From Algoriphagus sp. AGSA1 (GTDB lineage: Bacteria > Bacteroidota > Bacteroidia > Cytophagales > Cyclobacteriaceae), in assembly GCF_021390545.1 (NCBI RefSeq), contig NZ_JAJUWR010000002.1:124001-188000 (forward strand): a DNA stretch of 64,000 bases, in the 5' to 3' direction. This document shows positions 17,879-27,141 of this stretch, one piece after another. The notes under the pieces were generated by a model. The model was given only the letters and a program-made list of their open reading frames with translations. It was not told the origin of the DNA and ran no database searches. The translations under genes and the position numbers were made by a program. Each line of letters starts with the position of its first letter. The stretch's first letter is position 1.

Positions 17879-18829
17879 TTAGGAGATTCTTACCAAAGTG
17901 GCACCGTAGCCCCATTGGTCTTTTTGCGTATCCTGAAAGTACTTAATATTTTGATGCTGGCTTAGTCGCTTGTGAATTTCTTTGCGGAGCACACCATTGC
18001 CGATACCGTGGATGAAGGTGATCTCCTCCATTCCTGAAGCTATTGCCTGGTCCAGATTCCTTTCAAAAGCCTCCAGCTGTATGCGAAGCATTTCTGAGTT
18101 GCTCATTCCTTTGGGGGCAGTGGCCAGCTTTTCTATATGTAGATCGATTGATCTTGCAGGCTTTACGGCCTTTGGAGCTTCAGATTTGGGGCTGATCTGT
18201 TCCAGTTCCTGATTGAGCGCACGAATGTCAAGTTCTTTGGTAGTCTGCTCCAACGCAAAAAGATAGGCTGTTTTGTCCAGCCGCGGAGCTTTGCTAAGAT
18301 GCTTAAAGAACTGTGTGGGTTTCATCTTGAGTTGCCGCTCAAAAGCCGGTTTAGCTTTTTCGAGCGTATTGTGAATCGGGATAAAGCGGAGCAAGAAGCC
18401 TGGCCACTCGTCCATCTCTTTCAGCAATCTATCATCGAATTTCTTTGCCTCACCTGAATTCAATGTGCCCGCAAGCAGGGTGCGCTGATTGTCACCAAAA
18501 ACCTCCGAAGCATGGGCCAAATATGCCTGTCGGCTGTCATTGATCAAATAGAGGCTGAGGCTCTGGTCATTGATAGGCAGAAAAGCCAAGTAAAGTCCCT
18601 GATCTTTTGGGCCGGGAATAGGCAGGGGAGTGTCATTGTCCTTTTCTTCTATTGGCTTATCACCAAAGTGTTTCTTCTCAGATTCGTGGATGAGAACCAG
18701 TTCTGATTTCAAAGCGGGAATGATAAACCCGTCTTCGATTTCTATCTGTATCCGTCCACTGGAAGATATCTTGCGGATGATTCCTTCTTCGTTTCCATGA
18801 AGTAATCTTACTCGGTCTCCGATATTCAT
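17879..18829 (-). CDS. DUF2027/Smr domain protein
   Basis: A 316-residue protein. The N-terminus (GDRVRLLHGNEEGIIRKI) is a Tudor/SH3-like barrel as in DUF2027, the middle (LYLAFLPINDQSLSLYLINDS onward) is the second DUF2027 part, and the C-terminus (SIDLHIEKL, then ITFIHGIGNGVLRKEIHKRL) is a Smr domain like the nuclease end of MutS2, with the usual DLH and HGxG motifs. Smr domains bind or cut DNA or RNA; the role in Bacteroidota is not established. Its start overlaps the photolyase stop by 4 bp, indicating translational coupling. Confidence 0.88.
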   Translation of the reverse strand: MNIGDRVRLLHGNEEGIIRKISSSGRIQIEIEDGFIIPALKSELVLIHESEKKHFGDKPIEEKDNDTPLPIPGPKDQGLYLAFLPINDQSLSLYLINDSRQAYLAHASEVFGDNQRTLLAGTLNSGEAKKFDDRLLKEMDEWPGFLLRFIPIHNTLEKAKPAFERQLKMKPTQFFKHLSKAPRLDKTAYLFALEQTTKELDIRALNQELEQISPKSEAPKAVKPARSIDLHIEKLATAPKGMSNSEMLRIQLEAFERNLDQAIASGMEEITFIHGIGNGVLRKEIHKRLSQHQNIKYFQDTQKDQWGYGATLVRIS

Positions 18830-20124
18830 TGATTCAAGGCTGATTTATAGGTGTCGATTGCACGTTGCCTTGCAAATTTATGATCTACGATCGGTTTTGG
18901 GTACTTATCTGAGTTTATTTCAGGAATCCATTTTTTAATGTACTTCCAGTTCTTGTCAAATTTGTCCTGCTGGGAGCTGGGATTGAATACCCGAAAGTAT
19001 GGCTGGGCATCTGTACCCGTGCCTGCAGCCCACTGCCATCCACCGTTGTTAGAGGCCAGCTCATAGTCCAATAACTTCTCCGCGAAGTACGCTTCTCCCC
19101 AGCGCCAGTCGATCAGCAGATGCTTGGTGAGGAAGGATGCTGTCACCATGCGTACACGATTATGCATGTATCCGGTGGAGTTTAGCTCCCGCATTCCTGC
19201 ATCCACAATCGGGTAGCCTGTTTTTCCCTCACACCATGCCTGAAACTCTTCCTCATTATTTCTCCACGGTATGCGGTCATAGGCTGGTTTGAAAGCCTGG
19301 TCAACTACATGGGGATTAAATGCCAAGATCATCATGTAGAATTCCCGCCAGATCAATTCATTCAGAAAGGTTTCGTTGAGTCCGGAAGCTTTAATTGCGA
19401 GTTTTCGGATTGAAATAGTCCCAAACCTTAAATGAACCCCCAATCTGGAGGTCCCGTTTTTAGCCGAGAAGTCCCTTGTATCGTTATAATGAGAGATGAT
19501 TGCCTCATTTACTGAATTGGCAGGAATAGAGATGCTGCTTTTCTCAAAACCGATTTCCTGCAAAGTAGGCAGCTGGAAGGTAGAAGTCCGCAATAGGTTT
19601 TTCCAGTGCATAGGCTTGTATTCCTCTACTTTTGCAGGATCAAACTTACTGAGCCAAGTTTTACTAAAAGGGGTGAACACTTTATAAAATTCCCCGGAGC
19701 CATTCAGTATTTCTCCCGGCTCGAAGATTAACTGGTCCTTAAATCTTTGAAAAGGGATTTTATTTTGGTTTAATAGTCTTCCTACTTTTTCATCCCGGCT
19801 GTTTGCGTAGGGCTCATAGTCCCGATTAGTATATACTGCCTGGATTTTATATGCTGTCAGCAGCTCCTTGAAGATTGTTTCAGGATCTCCCGTTTTGACC
19901 AGAAGGGATGATCCTTTTTTTGACAGCTCATTTTCGATTTCTGAAATCTGGCTATGTATAAACTCTACCCTGGCGTCAGCTTTATTTTCTAGTTTATCAA
20001 GGATATTTGTATCGAAAATAAAGAGTGGTATTACATTTTTCGCCTCTTTCAACGCTTGGAATAATCCGTGATTATCTTCTAATCTCAGGTCTCTCCGAAA
20101 CCAAAAAATACTGACATCTTCCAT
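18826..20124 (-). CDS. phrB: Deoxyribodipyrimidine photolyase
   Basis: A 432-residue cryptochrome/photolyase protein. The N-terminal alpha/beta antenna domain starts with IFWFRRDLRLEDNHGL; the C-terminal FAD-binding domain has TSRLGVHLRFG, ELIWREFYMMI, the GYPIVDAGMREL motif and LLDYELASNNGGWQWAAGTGTDAQPYFRVFNP. The length and motifs fit class I CPD photolyases, which use blue light and FADH to split cyclobutane dimers, although a cryptochrome function cannot be excluded. It is the first gene of a likely three-gene operon with the Smr protein and a helical protein. Confidence 0.95.
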   Translation of the reverse strand: MEDVSIFWFRRDLRLEDNHGLFQALKEAKNVIPLFIFDTNILDKLENKADARVEFIHSQISEIENELSKKGSSLLVKTGDPETIFKELLTAYKIQAVYTNRDYEPYANSRDEKVGRLLNQNKIPFQRFKDQLIFEPGEILNGSGEFYKVFTPFSKTWLSKFDPAKVEEYKPMHWKNLLRTSTFQLPTLQEIGFEKSSISIPANSVNEAIISHYNDTRDFSAKNGTSRLGVHLRFGTISIRKLAIKASGLNETFLNELIWREFYMMILAFNPHVVDQAFKPAYDRIPWRNNEEEFQAWCEGKTGYPIVDAGMRELNSTGYMHNRVRMVTASFLTKHLLIDWRWGEAYFAEKLLDYELASNNGGWQWAAGTGTDAQPYFRVFNPSSQQDKFDKNWKYIKKWIPEINSDKYPKPIVDHKFARQRAIDTYKSALNQ

Positions 20125-20287
20125 AATTCTTTTTTTTATCTAATCGCTATAGGAGGAAGATTGTTTAGAACTTCATTATCAAATTCAGCTTTTATTTTTT
20201 GTCCCTGCTTTTAAATTGGTCATTCTAAAGAATCTACAAGTTGTTTTAGTCCTTGGAAAACCATTGGCTTTCCTGATGTAACTAAGA

Positions 20288-23200
20288 TTAGAAATCACCT
20301 TCTTTTAGTAATCTGATTCTTCGCTCGTTGTCCAGTGAGTCAAGCCTTTCTTCTATATTATCCAATTGGATAGGTTTCCATTCTTCTTTGTTTTGGAACT
20401 GATAGCGAAGAAAATCATCTTGGTCATTGATGATTAACTTCTCTTTTTTCTTTCGGGTTATTTTGTTGAAAAGTTCTGAAAAAGAGTTGAATGAGACACT
20501 TTGCGATAGAGCTACTCCATAAGTGGCTACATTTTCGGAAAGAGAAAGAGAAGTAAAGGTATTGAAGTTGTTTCTGTTGAATACCCTCATTCTATATACC
20601 CCATCCTCGGTAAGCATGTATTCTGCCTGCCAGTCTCCAATGATGGATGATGCGTTGGCATTGCCTTGATTATTGGTAAATCCCCCGTCTCTGGATACCC
20701 GTAGGCGACCGTCGAGAAAGGTGTATGCCACACTCAACTGAAATGTTTCCAGCGCATTCTGATCAAGGGTGGCCACATCCAAATCCACCTCCAGGTTCTT
20801 ATCGACCTGGCCGAGGAAGCTGTTAAGCTGTGAAGAAAGCAATTGGCCTAAACTGGAGGAAATCGTGGAAACACCTGAAAATTGCCCCTCAGGAGAGAAT
20901 GAACGTGTCATGATTACAGAGAAAACCTGTCTGTTCATCTCCTGTTCATCACTTGCGATTTTATTTTGAAAAGAAGATATGGTGGTTTGGGTATCACCGC
21001 TGGGAGGGAACTCGGAAAAGTCAAATCCAAAACTGATATTCGGGGAGAGCAGCTGTCCGTCCATATTCAACAAGACCTTCACCGGGTATCTACGGTTGAC
21101 TGTCGCATTTTGGTTGTCTGATGACACCGTGTTTACCAAGAGTGGTTGTAGGGACACGCTTTCGGTGTATTCTGCTGAAATATCCAATAGTCCGGAGTAT
21201 GGATCACCATACCAGCTTATCCGTCCTCCTGGTTTGATGCTAAATTGTTTTTTTACCACATTGTAGAGGGAGAAATTATACATTCCTTCCGTGATTTCGT
21301 AGGTCCCATTGAGTGTGAAATTCCCTTGGGTATCTACGTTCATGGTCAACACACCACGCCCCCTCCCCGATATGCCCTCTTCTGTGCGGGGGTCAATAAT
21401 TATTTCGGCGTAGGCATCGGGAGTTATATCCAGTACGAAATTCATTCTGACATTCTCGATCTCAAGCCTGTTTATGTCCTCAGCGATCTGCTTGATACGT
21501 ACAGTGTCCTGAATATTGATCATGTGTATAAAATCTTCCTGCGCCTGATTACTAGTGCTGCTTAGCGGGATAAAAATACGGGTGTTTGGTCGGCTCGTGG
21601 CTCGTGCATTGATATCCATATTGGTGGAAGTACCTACTACTTCTAGGCTTCCTGTGACGAATGCGGTACCATAGAAAGTCTCATTGTCCTTATCTGTGGT
21701 ATTCATCACCTGAAGGTTGGTCATATCGGCTTTGATGTTAAGTCTGATGTTGTCAAAAGCCTGGTGACTGATCCCGCCTGTAAGGGATGCCTTATTTCCG
21801 AAAAGATCCCGCATTTCCATTTGTTGGAAATTAATCTGGCTTGGCTCGAATAGGATATTCCCATTAAGTAAATAAGCGGTTTTGAGGTAATTTACAGTAA
21901 GTTTCCCATCTGTAAGTTTCCCCATTCCATTTAGTTGTGGATTTGACAGGGTGCCACTCAGTCCCATCTCTCCGGAGGCTGTTCCACCCATTTGGGATAC
22001 ATAATTGGATAAAAACGGTTCTAAAATTATTAGGCTTGCGTCATTAAGAGTGGCATCCATGTGCAATTCCTGGTTCTCAATAAGCATATAGCCGTCCAGG
22101 TTAATTGTTTCCTTGTTGTCACTCACATTGGTCAATGAGACCTGCAATCTTTCAGGATCCAGGTTTGCCTGTGCATTTATATCTCCGATGGGGAATTTGT
22201 TGATGGCCACATCGTTTAAGTTGAACCCGCCCTCCACCATCGCGTTGTCGAGAAGATTTTCCATAGAGATCAGACCATTTGCTATCCCATCAAAATTTTG
22301 GGGCAACAAGGTATTGAGCAGGTCGATATTGACATTGGAAACCAGCAGGTTTAACCGGTCGCCCGGCTGGTCACTTGCTTTGCCTTGCAGGGAAATTGAT
22401 TGGTTTTCGTTATGAAGCTTCAGATTGTCCACATGAACCAATCCAGGTGTGATTGTAATCAGATTGAGTGAGTCAAATTGCCATTCCCGATCTAGCACCT
22501 TCAGTGAAGACGGAGCAAAAGCCAATTGGGTATTTTGATTGGTAAAGCGTACGGAAGCGTCAATCCTCATTGCACTTTGTGTGGAGTCTTGATCCAAGCT
22601 GAAGTCAATATTCATCTCATCTTTGTCCCAGATGGCCTCCAAGCCAAAGTTGGTAAACTGAAGTGATTTTCCTAGATGTTGGGTTTTGGAATACACATAG
22701 AAAGAGGCTAATATATCCGGACTATTGATAAGTTTCGAAGTGTTGAAGTCAATGTTGATGTTTTGGGCAGAGTTGTTTTTGAATTTCAGCGTGTCTATAC
22801 TGGTGAAAAAATTAAAGACTGTGTTTTCCTGGGTTTGATAGAAGGCACCCTCCAATACCATGTTTTTAGAAAGGCTAAGATCAGGCTCAAAAAGCTGGAT
22901 TATAGGATTGATGTTGATAAGACGAAGGTTGAGATCGAGATTGTAGATCTCCGAGAAATTGCTTTCAAGATCCGCCATGGGTTGGTTTTCATTCAGGATA
23001 ATGGCGATATACTGCTGAAGTAGTATGTCGAGATCCCTACCCATCTGTTCCAGGTTGAATTGTCCTGAAGCTGCCGCAACTAGGTAGTCAGAGTTCAAGG
23101 ACATCGTACGGGTGCCTCCAGCGAATAGGGACTGGAAATTGAAATCCCCTAGATCCAGAAACCGGTCTTGATAGCCTACAGCGATGTCGCGGAATCTGGC

Positions 23201-24895
23201 TATCCCCTGGATGTCGTCCAGTTTTATCCCTTTTACATCTATATCCAGATTTCCACTGATGAAAGCGGCCTTGTCCGTGAAATTTAATCGGTCCAAAAAC
23301 GCAGTGTCAATTTGCATACTCATGCTTACCGAATCTTTCGAATCTCTCAGGTTGAGCTCACCGTTTGCATTGATTTTTAAGTTGGGGTCATTTACGATAA
23401 TGTTTCCTTTGAAGAGATCCCGGCCGTAAGTAGCGTCGGTTTGTATATTGCTGTAAACATATTTTTTGAACCCAAACCGTGTCACATCCGCATCCACATC
23501 TATCAATAAGTTGTCAAGGGAATTGCCGGTGGTATTTACACGGCCCTGCAAACTGACTTGCTGAAACAATTCCCTGTTTTCTGCTATGATCCCAAGATTC
23601 AGGTTGGTTGTGGTGATGTTCGATACGGTGGTTGGCAGCCCATCCACCATGTCAAAACTCACTCTGCCTGTCAGGTCACCGATGGATGTTTTAAAGGTCC
23701 CATTCGTATCGAATCTTCTTGGATATCCCGCAAAGTCGGCAGTCAATCTTATGGTATTGAATTTATTAACTTGCCTGGAGACATCCTCGGGTAGGTATGG
23801 TTCGAGATCTTGGGCTAAAATTGTTGAATTCTTCAGAGATAGATTGATGTAGGTGTCTTCTATATCAGGTAAGCCGTGAAGTCTGAAGGCTCCGAATATA
23901 GCTGTTTTCTGTCCGAACCTGAGAAGCAATTCATCAGATCGGATGTCAGATACCGGCCCGGATACTTTGCCCGAGAGAAAGATCTCATCGTCAATATCAG
24001 GAAGGGATGGGGCAAAAAGTTTAAGGTCGCCCAAGTCGATTCTGGATTCATCCATATTGGTGATGATGACCACTTCTTCCCCAAAATTGGAAAAGGCCGC
24101 AGGAGTGGCGTATTCAAACCGCAGGAAGTTTTTGATATGGCTGTTAATTGATCTAAGGCTTAATTTATCAAATTCCATAAACTCCGGCCCATAGATCATA
24201 TCCGTTTTAAGCTCTAGAATCTCAAATCCCGAAGTCAATTCTGTGCCTGTCAGCATTTTTATGTCTGCGCCTATTTCAGGTCCATCCAGATAGAAGCCAT
24301 CTGCATTCAGTGTAATATTAGAAAAACGTAACTTGTTATAGTTTAGTCCTTTGGTGATTGCGTCAGTAATTTCATTGACAATAAAAATCTCGGAATTTCT
24401 CAATTCTACCCTGTTTATTTTCAGCTGGGTTGATCCAGAACTTTTTTTGGAAGTACTGAACATTCCGGCGAGTTCTTCCACCCATATATTGATATTCATG
24501 GCAGAGTCACCCTCGTGTGTAAGCATGTGGAGCTTGGCATTTTCCATCCGCACAGCGTTGATGGTGGTGATACCAGGGGGTATCAGGGAGAGTAATTCGA
24601 AGTCCGCATGGATTTTTTTAGCTCCGATCAGGAGGCTGTCCCGGTGATCCCTGATGATGACCTCATCCAGCTCCAAAGCATCCCACCAGGTCAGTTTGAT
24701 TTTTCCTATTTCTGTATGGAAGTTTGAATTATTGTTCAGGATACCTGTTACTGTACTGACTACCTTATTCTGAACCCAAGTGATCTGTAAACCCAATGCC
24801 GCTACGATAAAAAACATGAACAATGAAAAAACTATCCATAGCAATACCCGAAACGCTTTGTGCAAAAAATCCGTAACTTTCGCCTTCTTTTCCAA
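20288..24895 (-). CDS. tamB: TamB/DUF490 translocation and assembly module protein
   Basis: A very large 1535-residue protein. An N-terminal membrane anchor (about residues 14-36, LLWIVFSLFMFFIVAALG) is followed by more than 1000 residues of beta-rich AsmA-like repeats and a C-terminal TamB domain (YNFSLYNVVKKQFSIKPGG, then GQLLSSQLNSFLGQV and FLDGRLRVSRDGGF). Such proteins span the periplasm and are tied to outer-membrane biogenesis and phospholipid transport. The start is TTG at 24895: an in-frame stop lies seven codons upstream and no ATG occurs before the membrane anchor. That codon shares its first base with the first base of the tsaD start on the opposite strand. Confidence 0.93.
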   Translation of the reverse strand: MEKKAKVTDFLHKAFRVLLWIVFSLFMFFIVAALGLQITWVQNKVVSTVTGILNNNSNFHTEIGKIKLTWWDALELDEVIIRDHRDSLLIGAKKIHADFELLSLIPPGITTINAVRMENAKLHMLTHEGDSAMNINIWVEELAGMFSTSKKSSGSTQLKINRVELRNSEIFIVNEITDAITKGLNYNKLRFSNITLNADGFYLDGPEIGADIKMLTGTELTSGFEILELKTDMIYGPEFMEFDKLSLRSINSHIKNFLRFEYATPAAFSNFGEEVVIITNMDESRIDLGDLKLFAPSLPDIDDEIFLSGKVSGPVSDIRSDELLLRFGQKTAIFGAFRLHGLPDIEDTYINLSLKNSTILAQDLEPYLPEDVSRQVNKFNTIRLTADFAGYPRRFDTNGTFKTSIGDLTGRVSFDMVDGLPTTVSNITTTNLNLGIIAENRELFQQVSLQGRVNTTGNSLDNLLIDVDADVTRFGFKKYVYSNIQTDATYGRDLFKGNIIVNDPNLKINANGELNLRDSKDSVSMSMQIDTAFLDRLNFTDKAAFISGNLDIDVKGIKLDDIQGIARFRDIAVGYQDRFLDLGDFNFQSLFAGGTRTMSLNSDYLVAAASGQFNLEQMGRDLDILLQQYIAIILNENQPMADLESNFSEIYNLDLNLRLININPIIQLFEPDLSLSKNMVLEGAFYQTQENTVFNFFTSIDTLKFKNNSAQNINIDFNTSKLINSPDILASFYVYSKTQHLGKSLQFTNFGLEAIWDKDEMNIDFSLDQDSTQSAMRIDASVRFTNQNTQLAFAPSSLKVLDREWQFDSLNLITITPGLVHVDNLKLHNENQSISLQGKASDQPGDRLNLLVSNVNIDLLNTLLPQNFDGIANGLISMENLLDNAMVEGGFNLNDVAINKFPIGDINAQANLDPERLQVSLTNVSDNKETINLDGYMLIENQELHMDATLNDASLIILEPFLSNYVSQMGGTASGEMGLSGTLSNPQLNGMGKLTDGKLTVNYLKTAYLLNGNILFEPSQINFQQMEMRDLFGNKASLTGGISHQAFDNIRLNIKADMTNLQVMNTTDKDNETFYGTAFVTGSLEVVGTSTNMDINARATSRPNTRIFIPLSSTSNQAQEDFIHMINIQDTVRIKQIAEDINRLEIENVRMNFVLDITPDAYAEIIIDPRTEEGISGRGRGVLTMNVDTQGNFTLNGTYEITEGMYNFSLYNVVKKQFSIKPGGRISWYGDPYSGLLDISAEYTESVSLQPLLVNTVSSDNQNATVNRRYPVKVLLNMDGQLLSPNISFGFDFSEFPPSGDTQTTISSFQNKIASDEQEMNRQVFSVIMTRSFSPEGQFSGVSTISSSLGQLLSSQLNSFLGQVDKNLEVDLDVATLDQNALETFQLSVAYTFLDGRLRVSRDGGFTNNQGNANASSIIGDWQAEYMLTEDGVYRMRVFNRNNFNTFTSLSLSENVATYGVALSQSVSFNSFSELFNKITRKKKEKLIINDQDDFLRYQFQNKEEWKPIQLDNIEERLDSLDNERRIRLLKEGDF

Positions 24896-25908
24896 TGGGT
24901 ACCAACGATATCTTTATTCTAGCAATTGAATCCTCGTGTGACGAGACCTCTGCGGCTGTTATAGCTGACGGCAAAGTACTTAATAATATTGTCGCCACAC
25001 AATCCGTTCACGAAAAATATGGAGGGGTTGTTCCTGAGCTGGCATCCCGCGCGCACCAGGAAAATCTTGTCCCAGTGGTGCAGGAGGCCATAGTGTCATC
25101 GGGAATTTCAAAGGACCGGCTTTCGGCTGTTGCCTTTACCAGAGGACCTGGATTGATGGGGTCTCTTCTGGTAGGAGTGAGCTTCGCAAAGGCCTTGGCT
25201 TATGCACAAAACATCCCGCTCATCGAAGTAAATCATATGAACGCGCATATTTTGGCGCACTTTATTGAAGAGCCAAGGCCGGAATTCCCGTTCATCTGTC
25301 TGACAGTGAGTGGTGGACATACGCAGCTGGTGCTGGTAAAAGATCACCTGGATATGAAAGTGATCGGAGAGACCCAGGATGATGCTGTTGGGGAGGCTTT
25401 TGACAAGACTGCCAAACTCTTAGGTCTGCCCTATCCGGGAGGCCCTCTTATTGACAAGTATGCCAGAGAAGGGGATCCAAAGTCTTTTCAGTTTCCGATC
25501 ACACGTATGCCAGAGTTGAATTATTCCTTTAGCGGAATCAAAACCGCTGTGTTGTATTTTCTAAGGGATAAGCTGAAAGAGAATCCGGGATTCATTGATG
25601 AGAATCTGGCAGACCTTTGCGCCAGCATACAGTATTCACTGGTGGAAATGCTTTTGATCAAATTGAAGGCAGCCGTGAAGAAGTATGGAGTGAAGGAAGT
25701 GGCGATTGCCGGAGGGGTATCTGCCAATACCGGCTTGAGGGATGCCTTGACCCAGCTTGCTGAGAAAAAAGGATGGAACCTCTACATCCCTAAATTCGAA
25801 TACTGTACGGACAATGCGGCCATGATTGCCATGGCCGCACATTACAAATACCTGAAAGGAGAATTCTCATCCATGGATGTCACTCCTCTCGCAAAAATGA
25901 AAATCTAA
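24895..25908 (+). CDS. tsaD: tRNA threonylcarbamoyladenosine synthase subunit TsaD
   Basis: A 337-residue ASKHA-fold enzyme of the universal Kae1/TsaD family, which transfers threonylcarbamoyl to A37 of ANN-decoding tRNAs together with TsaB and TsaE. The N-terminus has ILAIESSCDETSAAV, the metal-binding His pair is in VNHMNAHILAH, and VSGGHTQLVLVKDH, FDKTAKLLGLPYPGGP and EVAIAGGVSANTGLR are standard. Length is typical. The start is eight residues before the conserved IESSCDE motif. It diverges from tamB and leads an operon with smpB (2-bp gap). Confidence 0.98.
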   Translation: MGTNDIFILAIESSCDETSAAVIADGKVLNNIVATQSVHEKYGGVVPELASRAHQENLVPVVQEAIVSSGISKDRLSAVAFTRGPGLMGSLLVGVSFAKALAYAQNIPLIEVNHMNAHILAHFIEEPRPEFPFICLTVSGGHTQLVLVKDHLDMKVIGETQDDAVGEAFDKTAKLLGLPYPGGPLIDKYAREGDPKSFQFPITRMPELNYSFSGIKTAVLYFLRDKLKENPGFIDENLADLCASIQYSLVEMLLIKLKAAVKKYGVKEVAIAGGVSANTGLRDALTQLAEKKGWNLYIPKFEYCTDNAAMIAMAAHYKYLKGEFSSMDVTPLAKMKI

Positions 25909-25910
25909 GC

Positions 25911-26378
25911 ATGGCTAAGGATAATAAGTTTGACAAGGTCATCAATATAAAAAACAGAAAGGCAAGCTTCCAGTTTGAATTTGTGGATACCTATGTGGCA
26001 GGCATGGTGCTGAAAGGTACTGAGATCAAGTCCATACGTGAGGGAAAAGTGTCCTTGACAGAAGCGTTCTGTATTTTTCTGGACGGGGAGCTGTATGTTC
26101 GCCAGATGCATGTTGCGCCCTATTCTATGGCCGCGAGTTACAATCACGTGGCGATCAGAGACAGAAAGTTGCTGCTGGGCAAGAAGGAACTGGAAAAACT
26201 TGAAACTAAGTCTCAGGAAAAAGGTCTGACTATCATTCCTGTTCGTATATTTATCAATGACTGCGGGATGGCCAAAATGGAAATCGCACTAGGTCGCGGT
26301 AAGAAAACACACGATAAACGACAGGATCTGAAAGAAAAAGATGCAAAAAGAGAAATCCGGCGAATGGCCTTTGATTGA
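25911..26378 (+). CDS. smpB: SsrA-binding protein SmpB
   Basis: A 155-residue RNA-binding protein that carries tmRNA to stalled ribosomes in trans-translation. The OB-fold core shows NRKASFQFEFVDTYVAGMVLKGTEIKSIREGKVSL, the central EKLETKSQEKGLTIIP and the C-terminal GRGKKTHDKRQDLKEKDAKREIRR tail that contacts the ribosome. Length is normal. It begins 2 bp after tsaD and its 3' end overlaps the next gene, so the three are co-transcribed. No ssrA gene was seen in the window. Confidence 0.98.
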   Translation: MAKDNKFDKVINIKNRKASFQFEFVDTYVAGMVLKGTEIKSIREGKVSLTEAFCIFLDGELYVRQMHVAPYSMAASYNHVAIRDRKLLLGKKELEKLETKSQEKGLTIIPVRIFINDCGMAKMEIALGRGKKTHDKRQDLKEKDAKREIRRMAFD

Positions 26379-27138
26379 TGCTTTTGGGATCTGCAGGCAA
26401 ACAATTTTACCTCTGTACCGCAGACCTACTTTTGATTCGGCTATGGTGACGCAGTTGCTTTTTGGGGAATGCTACCAGACCATAGCCATGACATCTGACC
26501 AGCAGTGGTTCAAGATCCTTCATGAAGACACAGGCTTGCAGGGCTGGATCACTACCCACACACTCAAGGAGATTCCTCCGGAAGATTATACAAAGTATCT
26601 TAATACAGACTTTCAGGTAGTCACCAGCCCTATCGCTGCGATAGAATACCTGGGTACCAATCTTTATTTACTTCCGGGAAGCAGACTTCACTTCTCTGAT
26701 TTGGAACTGTTCAATTGGCAGGATCATATAGGGTTTACCGGATCTGTTCGTAGCCATGCGATCAAGGCTAATAGATCCCAACTCATAGATGTTGCCCTGA
26801 AATATGTAAATGCCCCATATCAGGCTGGGGGAAGAAGTATTTTTGGGTTGGATGAGCGGCAGGGCTTTGAATTGATTTATAACATTGCGGGGTATTCATG
26901 GAAATCCGGTCAAGTACCAGGTAGAAAAATTGACCCCGAACTCGTTTTGCCGGGCGATTTGTTTATTTTCAGGGAGTTAAAAAAGAGTCAGTTCAAGTAC
27001 GCCTTATATCTTGGGGCTGAAGAAGTGTTTTGGATGGACAATAGGATAAAAGTTTCGGACTTAAGTGAATGGGAAGTTTCGTTGCGGAGCGGCAAGGGTA
27101 AACAGATGGAGTTAGAAACTCGGTCAATAGTGAATTAA
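26341..27138 (+). CDS. SH3/NlpC-P60-like protein lacking the catalytic residues
   Basis: A 265-residue protein with the domain order of cell-wall C40 peptidases: an N-terminal SH3b-like part (AFGICRQTILPLYRRPTF, MVTQLLFGECYQ) and a C-terminal NlpC/P60-like part (LIDVALKYVNAPYQAGGRSIFGLD). In active relatives the last motif continues as LDCSGF with the catalytic Cys; here it reads LDERQGF, and the following His motif (HVGIYLG in relatives) is KYALYLG. Both catalytic residues therefore appear missing while the fold motifs remain and the frame is intact. It may be a binding pseudoenzyme. The ATG at 26341 overlaps smpB by 38 bp; a TTG at 26371 is an alternative start. Confidence 0.8.
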   Translation: MQKEKSGEWPLIDAFGICRQTILPLYRRPTFDSAMVTQLLFGECYQTIAMTSDQQWFKILHEDTGLQGWITTHTLKEIPPEDYTKYLNTDFQVVTSPIAAIEYLGTNLYLLPGSRLHFSDLELFNWQDHIGFTGSVRSHAIKANRSQLIDVALKYVNAPYQAGGRSIFGLDERQGFELIYNIAGYSWKSGQVPGRKIDPELVLPGDLFIFRELKKSQFKYALYLGAEEVFWMDNRIKVSDLSEWEVSLRSGKGKQMELETRSIVN

Positions 27139-27141
27139 CCT

